A stretch of DNA of 64,000 bases, from positions 558,001-622,000 of the forward strand of contig QEYB01000713.1 of the NCBI GenBank assembly GCA_017562135.1, in the 5' to 3' direction. This document shows positions 38,114 through 64,000 of the stretch, piece by piece. This stretch comes from Dipylidium caninum (lineage: Eukaryota > Platyhelminthes > Cestoda > Cyclophyllidea > Dipylidiidae). Numbering within the stretch: the first letter of the stretch is position 1; every line of letters begins with the position of its first letter. Below the pieces are notes generated by a model. That model was not told where the DNA came from and searched no databases. It worked only from the letters and a program-made list of their open reading frames with translations. A program made the position numbers and the translations under genes.

Positions 38114-41100
38114 CTGTAATATCAACATGCATTAAATATAATCTACTGATGGTATGTAGGTAACCAATGTGAGGTACCTTGGAACAACCGTCGGCTTTGG
38201 GTTCGAGTTCATAAGCATTGAGAAAGCCAAGCTGAGATAGAATGACGCCCTCCTGTTCCCTAGCCCGATGGTAGTTGAATTGAGCTGAGGGGAAAAGAGT
38301 GAAAAGACGTGCATTCACAGCAAAGGCGGCCATATCAATGGGGAATTGGCGCCAGGGTCGAAAGATGCACCAGAAGTCCACAATTCTGCTGCGGTCCTTG
38401 GGGTCCGTGATACAACCTTCCCACTGACTTCCGCCGACTAACCCCACTGGCCACGTGGAGCCCAACTGCGTGGTTAGCATCTGCAAGTAGATTTCGCGTC
38501 ATCAGTGAGAATTATTTTAATCACGAATCCTCCTACCAGAGTAGTAGGCTCAGGGTCCAAACACCCAAGTTGTTAACAAGCAAACAACGACTACATTCCA
38601 ATCCGTAAGACAGTCAACCATTTCATATTATCGTACCAAGAGCACCTGTGCCAAACACACTTCTTAGGTATTTGAATGTATTTACCCAAACATTTAATAT
38701 TCACCATAGAAGACGACGTCTAACGACAGTTAGAAAAATCGTCTGGAAATTTGTGAAATCATGTATAATTCTCATTGAGGATCCTTAGGTGAACGAATCC
38801 AGGTTTAACTTTTGTTGAGTCAGTAAAATTTTTAAGAACCCGGAAGTCAATGAAACAATGAAGACTCATGAATGCAATGGGCATCAGACAAAAAAATCTG
38901 AGTAACAAAGCTTGAAGACTATCTAATGTCTACAGGTACTCTGTTAGAAAGACAGCATCATGACACTTTGTTAACCTTCGGAAGTGGGCACTAGTCTCAT
39001 GTGAAAATTGGAAGAATGATAAAATGTCGAAAACTGATGATGATGAGAGCAAAAATTCGGCGAATATTTCTCGACTACATTAATTTTCATGACTACTTCG
39101 TAATTATTTGCTGCCTCGAGGGTGATATTAATCTTCCTGGATTTAGAGAAAAATGGGAAAGTCAGTAATTTCTATGCGGAAGCAATCTGACCTAGGGTGT
39201 TTCCTCTAGTAGCCCTGAAAAATTCGAATGAAAACGGTAGTGGTGGGGAGCTAAGAGCATTTGGCGCCTTGTAAAAGTGAGCTATTCGTCATTGTGAAAA
39301 AAAAGCAGAAAGTGGCGACGCGGTCGAAGCCACGTTTTCGAGAGTGATAAAGCAGTTATTAAGACTCCGAGAGAACACAGGTTAACTGAGTTTGCGTAAC
39401 CTATATGAAGAGCGCACAACAGCCGCCTACGGCTGTTTTGTCAAGAAGGAAATTCAAAATCCACATCAAGAGCGTTCAATGAAGGTAAAACTTGTATTTC
39501 TTACGGAATAATCATCTTTCAGTTGGATCACAACAGACGCTTGGTACGTGAATGTATCCGCTGCAAGCTGTCAAAAAATATGTTTTCCTACGAAGTTAAT
39601 CCACTGCTCACACGACTTTCTGCATTTAATGGCCAATGATTTGTCATTACGTTATGATTGACGGTAAAAAAAGTTGTTGATAATAAACAAGGGTTAAGGA
39701 AGTCCTTTCGGCCCAGTACCCATATCTCCCACAGGATCATCGTACACCCCACGGGTACTGATGCTCCAGTAGAATAGGTGGGGAAATCGTAGTAACAGGA
39801 AGAACAAATTTTGTCATTCATTGTCAGCCACAGCAATCTGGTATGGTAACAAAACTGCTTCCAAATACTGAAAGCCTATGAGACACACAAAATATCACCT
39901 CTTTAAATATTCGGGGATCGTAAGTATTGTCATCGTCAGCAAAGAAGACAACGCCTTTTTCGTTTCTTGGCAAAGGGTGACTACGAATCCACTCAACCCC
40001 CTTGTTGCGTTGAGCTGATCCACGTATTCCGCGGCGTTTTCGAAATGGCGACATTGCGCTAAGGTGGGTGTAGGGAACACCACATTTCGCCAGAAGGTCA
40101 ATAACTAATCTAAAGAAGAACGCTGAGAAGTGAGAAACATTAATTTTCAACTATGACTTGCGTAAACCTGCAAGAATGCCGGTAAAATGTTGATAGGAAG
40201 CACAGAGTTTTCATCTCTTAACGAGTTTTGGCGTCTCGTGTGAAGCTAAAACAAATTCCGTTGTTCACAAAATGTTGGAGGTTGGCAGGGGTGTTTAGAG
40301 TGAGGATAATGAAGGTAACTTTTTTCCCCATAAACTGTCCGCTATTCATTCCCCAAACAGATACGGAACACGATGGTGGTATCGGCGCAATGATGTGGAT
40401 AAAGAACGTTACATTGAGGTCATGACGACTCCCATGATAAAAAACTGCACAAATAATAATGTTGAAAATTGTGTAATACATAAAGTGGCCATGGAAGATC
40501 ATTTCAACAATTTGTTTATCTTCACGTTTGTCGCAGACCTGTGCCAGACAACAGTCTTAGATATCGAGTACACTTTAACGTAAAAAGCTCCAGCATGAGA
40601 AGGCGGGAAAAGGGTTAATGGTGCTACACCTTAACGAATTCGGATCTTTAACTGAGAGGACAGTGAATAAGCACAGACCTTCACAAGTTATCCAGTCGCT
40701 TAGCTTGGGAACACATGGTATGTCAAGAGGATCTCGATTTATGACGAAGTGAGGTGGAATACAAAAAAATTTATAAAGTAATAAGAAACTCGCTGCACTT
40801 TTGCAAAAGTCTACCCGCATCACCACCTATTGTGATAAGGACTAATTGATGTGGGCACGTTTATCATTACAGGGGCACTAGACATTTTTTTTCTCGTCAC
40901 ATTGACAAGATCTTTAAGCAATTCTGATTGTAGCCTGCACCAGTAGAAAGAATAAGACCAATTGCCTTAATATTCCCATTATTTACTGGATGAAATGCAG
41001 TTTTATTGGCTAGTGGACACGGTGCCGGTTTACTGTATCCACATATACGCATCGGCAAATGACAAGTCGGTAGAATACACTTTTATTGCGGCTAGGGGCA

Positions 41101-44100
41101 GTTAGTCTTCATAAAACCGCCTACCCATAGAGGTGTATCAAGCGACTTTATCGTATAGATATGTTGGAAAAAAAAAACTAGGAGAAAGAGATCCGCCCAA
41201 AACTGTCACTAGATTTTGCATTCTTTCGTAAAAAAAAGTGACCGGGGGAGAGGAAGAGTTTCATTACGCCAAAACGACATAAATAAGCGCTAAATTCTGC
41301 CTTAATGGGCTGGGATTCAGCAAGAAAATTAACATTAAACAATAAGGTATACACAACAATTCTTGTTCATGACTGAATGGACGTTAACATTGTGATAAGA
41401 GTGGCCAAGTCCACGACATCACTTTTTGTAATCCAACCGATTTCACTTAGTAATTCAACTTGATAAGTACAAATATTTCATATTTATTGGAGGCACTAAA
41501 TTCCATGTCCTAGCTTTATCGCTTTAATATTTCTGTGTAAAATAATCTACATCTGCGTCATTGGTAAAAGAAAAAAATACAATTTTGTCTTAACCACAGT
41601 GCAATCAGCAGCAATCCTGATATGACTTCTTCGTAGGTATCGCGAAAATGTTTTACTACGAGTTCACACACTTTACTACTACTACTACACACACACACAC
41701 ACACACACTGTGTGGGGGCTCAGATACCCCAATATTCACCTACATAACCTCTTTCTAATGCGTACTTAAAGTTGTGACAGCTCGACTAGTCACACTGTTT
41801 CACAAAGCCCACCATGGTTGAAATATATGACTTGATAGAGTGCGTTACGAAATTACTTAAAAAACTATGAGGAGAGAAGCACTAAGCTGTATTATATATG
41901 CACTATAAATTGTAGACATATTCCCGTATAGATAGAATAAGAGTCGATTTTGGGGGGTAACGAACAGCTCCCATAAGTAATAGCCACAATGCCCTCATCG
42001 GGCACGAATTAAGTAAATAAATTCTATTCATTGGAGAGAACGGCCAGTAAGTTACAAAATAATACCCTATGATTAAAAGTACCACAGCGATTTAGAGTTT
42101 TGGTGAGGGAAGAGGGCAAAGGAATGTTCATAACCTTTTAAAAAACATGAGAGTGCCACTGCAACAAAAGTATGGTTTAAGTGTCAGAAAGATAAACAAT
42201 TACAAAATCACTTTAAGCTAATATTCTTTCCGACTGTCACTTTATGTCCCCAGCCATAAGGTTACCGATCATTAAATTAAATAACAAAACCTAAAAGATT
42301 CCATCAGTTACTGACGGATGCAGAGGTAATCCGTAAAGTTCATGGGATGGAGAGGAAGATGGCGGACAGGTAATATTAAGATAATTGTGACTCAAGAGAC
42401 TATGTGGATTGTTAAGCCTATCTACTTTATTGTCCATGCAAATTGTTCTATCCTACCTTAAAGCCCCTTCAATGGTATTGCCTCTATCACCCTTGCGATT
42501 ATGGCTTCACGCCATCTATTGCACAAATATTTATTAAATACAAAGTAGCCAAATTATCAAGCAGTGTTCTTTTTGAGCTACAAAAAGGGCCCTAAAGATT
42601 GTACTGTATCAGGAGTTGCTAGATGGTCGCAACGGTAGGTAGATTGTGTAGTTTCCATTCTGGAAAGGCGGAAAGTGAGAGGTCAAGCGGTTAGGTACTC
42701 ACGCATATGGAGTGGAGTCTGGTTAAAGCCACAGTGAAATATCCTAAAGAGAAATACCTAATCATGTATTACTCTCTCCGTAGGCAAGGTTGGAAGTTAG
42801 TGGAGAGAACTTATATCTTCCAAAATGACGAGGTTAATTACTCCACAGGGAGGCACAAAAACGTAGAGGCATATCTTACTGCAGTATGGGTAAAAAGTCG
42901 CGATTGATATGCAAACACCAAAAACTAGTTTCACGGAGTTAAAACCGTTAACGGAAGAGAAAGACTTCCTTCTGTGATGACGCAGTAAAATTGACAGTAT
43001 GTGATGCTCCTAAACACCGCAAACTTAATTAATACAAGGGGAAAATTTGCAATAATGAAGAAGTGCAGGATTTACTGCTGTAATGAAAGTGCTGGATAAA
43101 CGCGAGGAAAACTAAATGAGATGTGCATGAGTATGAAATTTGTTATGCTTATTTATTAAGGAGAAAAAATCCTACTACTGCAACTCGATTGATTTGAGCG
43201 AAATAGTCCCGCTTTCACAAGCACCATAAATAATGCTTTGACGCAATAATATTGTCACTTTTACACATGAAAACATCAGAGCAATAGATGTAATCGAAAG
43301 CAACTTATCAGAGTGACAGTAATAGTTGAGACAAGGTCAGCCTCGAGCTCGTACCTTGTTACAACCCACAGATCAATCGACCAACTTGAAAATATCGACC
43401 GGCAATGTCGTATGTATTGATCAAATATTTTCCCTTAAGAACCGATACGGAATTAAACAAAGTGTTGTAATTCGTGAATTTCACGCAAGAGTTTTGAGCC
43501 CGGAGAAGACACGCTTACGACAAGTTAAATAGTCTTGATCACGGAGACCTTTAAGCTGGACACTTGTTATCAATAAGGTTATTAATAAAGACAAGTCATG
43601 GCACCGATATAGGGTGCAACGCCAGAATGAGGGAAGATTACCGAAGATATGGTAAGATTATTTCTGGGGAAAAATGAAAAAACAATTGAGAGAATAGTGG
43701 AAAGTACCAACTGAGACGCTTATATACCGGTATAAAGCCGTTGAGGGGAAGAGAGGACGATATGAAACTCCCACGAAAGATTTTAGGCCGATTATATTTA
43801 GTGAAAATGAGAAACTGGATGATAAGTGATGGAAGCAATTGCCAAGAGGCAAGTATAGTTTTCAAGCCAATACCGTATGAAACACATAGAAAGTGACAAT
43901 CTTACCTACACTACTAGCGCCGCCCACTTACTGGATTCAAAATCTGTATCCCTCGTGACAAAATAATGCTTACTCAGTGGCACAATATTAAAATACAAAA
44001 TTTTATTAATAAAAGAGCTTACTGAGACCTCTCTGTTGAGTCCTCAACAACAATCCAATGTACGAAATTTACGTTGTTAAGAGTGCTACACAGACGTATT

Positions 44101-44317
44101 AAATCCGCCTTCTGTGTTAATCGCGGGTAAGTTGGGGTAATAAGAAAAGGGTAGTTTTGCGGGGATGAATTGGGTCGTTGATAAGTCTCAAAATCATTGA
44201 CCGAGTAAAGTTATGAGAGGCAGCGCTTAGTATTGGTTTGTTGACTGTATAAAAACACCTCACGATAATAAGAAATACCACCAATACGGCGGTCAAGACT
44301 TCAGTCCGACATTTCAT
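38030..44317 (-). CDS. B3GAT: Beta-1,3-glucuronosyltransferase (complete, 5 exons)
   Basis: Golgi type II enzyme of the GT43 family, transferring glucuronic acid from UDP-GlcA to a terminal galactose (glycosaminoglycan linker or HNK-1 type acceptors). Five exons join in phase to 277 residues. They give a five-residue cytosolic tail and signal anchor (VLTAVLVVFLIIVRCFY), a short stem, then ITPTYPRLTQKADLIRL (from residue 40), HWIVVED (67-73), QRN (112-114), the metal-binding FADDDNTYD (135-143), WPVGLVGG, FPIDMAAFAVN, REQEG (supplying the acid-conserved Glu), ELEPKADGCSK and ILVWHTQT near the C-terminus. Every hallmark segment appears in order. It is shorter than the human members (over 320 residues), mainly through a very short stem. 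The sequence does not decide which acceptor it uses (GlcAT-I versus GlcAT-P or S). Confidence 0.95.
38178..38480 (-). CDS. B3GAT: B3GAT exon 4
   Basis: 303 bp, phase 0 at both ends. It opens after CTACTTGCAG with MLTTQLGSTWPVGLVGG and runs through RPWRQFPIDMAAFAVN to ELEPKADGCSK, then AAG|GTACCT. The open frame continues to 37617, but that part is intron and 3' UTR read-through. Confidence 0.95.
39899..40109 (-). CDS. B3GAT: B3GAT exon 3 (DDD motif)
   Basis: 211 bp: LVIDLLAKCGVPYTHL, then RGSAQRNKGVEWIRS and KGVVFFADDDNTYDPRIFKE. It contains the Mn-binding acidic triplet (137-139). It opens after TTCTTTAG (completing Gln79) and leaves at GAG|GTGATA, phase 0. Confidence 0.96.
40110..44022 (-). 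other. B3GAT intron 2
   Basis: 3.9 kb with no supported exon. It contains a compound TAC/AC microsatellite (41674-41708) and is A-rich on the plus strand, that is, T-rich in the sense of transcription. Confidence 0.7.
41674..41708. repeat. Compound TAC and AC microsatellite
   Basis: About five TAC units run into about eleven AC units, followed by TGTGTG. Confidence 0.9.
44023..44186 (-). CDS. B3GAT: B3GAT exon 2 (TPTY and WIVVED motifs)
   Basis: 164 bp encoding TYQRPNSSPQNYPFLITPTY, PRLTQKADLIRLCSTLNNVN and FVHWIVVEDSTERS. It opens after GATTTTGAG (phase 0) and leaves at CA|GTAAGC (phase 2). It overlaps, in another frame, the read-through of the exon 1 open frame. Confidence 0.92.
44246..44317 (-). 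CDS. B3GAT: B3GAT exon 1 (signal anchor)
   Basis: ATG at 44317, encoding MKCRTEVLTAVLVVFLIIVR then CFYT. The donor taken is ACA|GTCAAC (phase 0), which keeps a full-length membrane helix. An alternative, ATC|GTGAGG (end 44264), has a better consensus and the same phase but leaves only about 13 hydrophobic residues. The intron is then 59 nt. Confidence 0.7.
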
Positions 44318-45434
44318 AACTTCACATGGCCTTATATGCAATTGTACATCAAAGCAGATAAACAAACCTAAGTTAGATTGATCACTCGTAGCCACTTCCA
44401 ACTGCCCCACTGTTCAATAAGTATAACAAAGATCTTTATTTTACGAGACTTCTTTAAACCGTTTTAAAGCAGAATAAAGGGTTTTCTGTGAGGAGGTTGC
44501 CGACTGAAGAGGGTATTTTAATGATAAAATAATAGAATTTAAATCTTGTCGGCAAACCGTTGAGTAAGTTCTGGTATAATATGTTATTAAGTTTGCATAA
44601 ACTTAACTTGCTCCATGCTAAACAGGCCCACATTTCTCAAGACTGAAAAAATCGTGGCGCTAAACGTAACTTATAAAAGCACGTTCTTGGCGAGCCATGC
44701 AGAGAATTTACAGGACCAATTACCATGGCGCGTTTGTAAAAACGTTATTGCGATAGCTGTAATGGAAGTACTTTAGCGCACACTCATTACGTATATGTTT
44801 AATGAAAGTAGTGTTTGCATGAGTTCCATCTCCTGTTTTCCCGAAACCTAGAAGTCGTTTCATGATGCGCTTTGAAGTTTTTGATTTACTCATTTTTAGT
44901 AATGCCAAACGCCACGCCGATGGGGTTACAATGGACGATTAGCGTACCGAAATTAAGAATAGTTGCTCTTATGATATGAAGACATTACTTTTCATATTGA
45001 ATACCCCTAACATCCTCAGATGATCTGTTAGCACCTATCGTTCGTATGTGTAACTATTCCGATTATTTTTAAATTGTTTAAAATAGCGTATAAATCGCTC
45101 ATATTGAGCTCATTTCTTTTACACTATTAATTTATTCCTCTCAGCTGTTATTGGTTGATTATATCTTAGCCTTGCCTTACTGGTCCCTTTGTCCAATATC
45201 TAAAGAATACGTTATTGTGGAGGTTCGTAGTTTCCTTTTTATTCTTGCTATGCTCCATTCTTTACACTAAAAGGAAAACTCAGGCTTCTACGAATTTTAT
45301 GATGCCATTTGACGGAGAGTCATCGAATATTCCGGCCCGATGGTTCTTCTCCAGAAAGTGATCGAAAAAAGATTGATTTCTGTTCTCACTCGCATTCTGC
45401 AATTACGATTAATACTCATGATCGTGCGGAAAAC
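44318..45434. promoter_or_regulatory. Head-to-head intergenic region of B3GAT and FES/FER
   Basis: 1.1 kb between two divergent start codons, likely carrying both promoters and 5' UTRs. No specific element was identified. A plus-strand open frame upstream of 45435 has no ATG until 45435 and is treated as UTR or an unrecognised upstream exon. Confidence 0.5.

Positions 45435-64000
<18,566 letters not shown>

Noticed and set aside
37617..38177. C-terminal half of the 289-codon minus-strand frame starting at 38486
   Set aside because: Glucuronosyltransferase similarity stops at ELEPKADGCSK and a GT donor follows. The true C-terminus (ILVWHT) is in another frame at 38030-38113, so the rest is intron and 3' UTR read-through.
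40248..40330. Minus-strand TLNTPANLQHF as a candidate for the glucuronosyltransferase ITPTY exon
   Set aside because: The real motif ITPTYPRLTQKADL...HWIVVED was found at 44023-44186 with matching splice phases.
45309..45434. Upstream extension of FES/FER exon 1
   Set aside because: The frame is open but begins at TTG with no ATG before 45435; kept as possible UTR.

Overview
The window is eukaryotic nuclear DNA, most likely from a parasitic flatworm and probably a tapeworm. Coding sequence is split into many exons with GT-AG introns. Several introns near gene 5' ends are only 31 to 67 nt long, while later ones run to 0.4-4.2 kb. Spacers are long, AT-leaning and carry microsatellites. The tapeworm assignment is an inference from this architecture, not from a database match.

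Four protein-coding genes can be rebuilt by joining exons whose splice phases agree. (1) Minus strand, 3809 down to about 531 and then off the left edge: folylpolyglutamate synthase (FPGS), nine exons with the P-loop, SPHL..RIRING and EVGxGG motifs; its C-terminal third lies outside the window. (2) Plus strand, 15068-24647: a predicted 651-residue single-pass membrane protein with a signal peptide, a cysteine-rich Ig-like ectodomain, a Thr/Ser-rich stalk, one transmembrane segment and a cytoplasmic tail of about 370 residues. I do not recognise its family. (3) Minus strand, 44317-38030: a complete five-exon beta-1,3-glucuronosyltransferase (B3GAT/GlcAT family, 277 residues). It is a type II Golgi enzyme of the kind that completes the glycosaminoglycan linker or HNK-1 type glycans. 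(4) Plus strand, 45435 to the right edge: a FES/FER-type non-receptor tyrosine kinase. Thirteen exons cover an F-BAR-like N-terminus, a long Ser/Thr-rich linker, an SH2 domain and the kinase domain as far as the DFG loop; the rest of the C-lobe is beyond the window.

The glucuronosyltransferase and the kinase are head to head, 1.1 kb apart (44318-45434), so that interval probably holds both promoters. The spacers 3810-15067 and 24648-38029 contain no gene I can support. They hold microsatellites, a few hairpins or foldbacks, and many chance open frames. No tRNA, rRNA, intact transposon or CRISPR array was recognised.

The most interesting points are: a perfect 14-bp hairpin that would bury the 5' splice site of FPGS intron 3; an insertion of about 65 residues in the phosphotyrosine-binding BC loop of the FES/FER SH2 domain; a Gly where the kinase alpha-C Glu is expected, with a Glu one residue later; and the unrecognised Ig-like membrane protein, which has two perfect alternating purine-pyrimidine tracts in its 5' flank.
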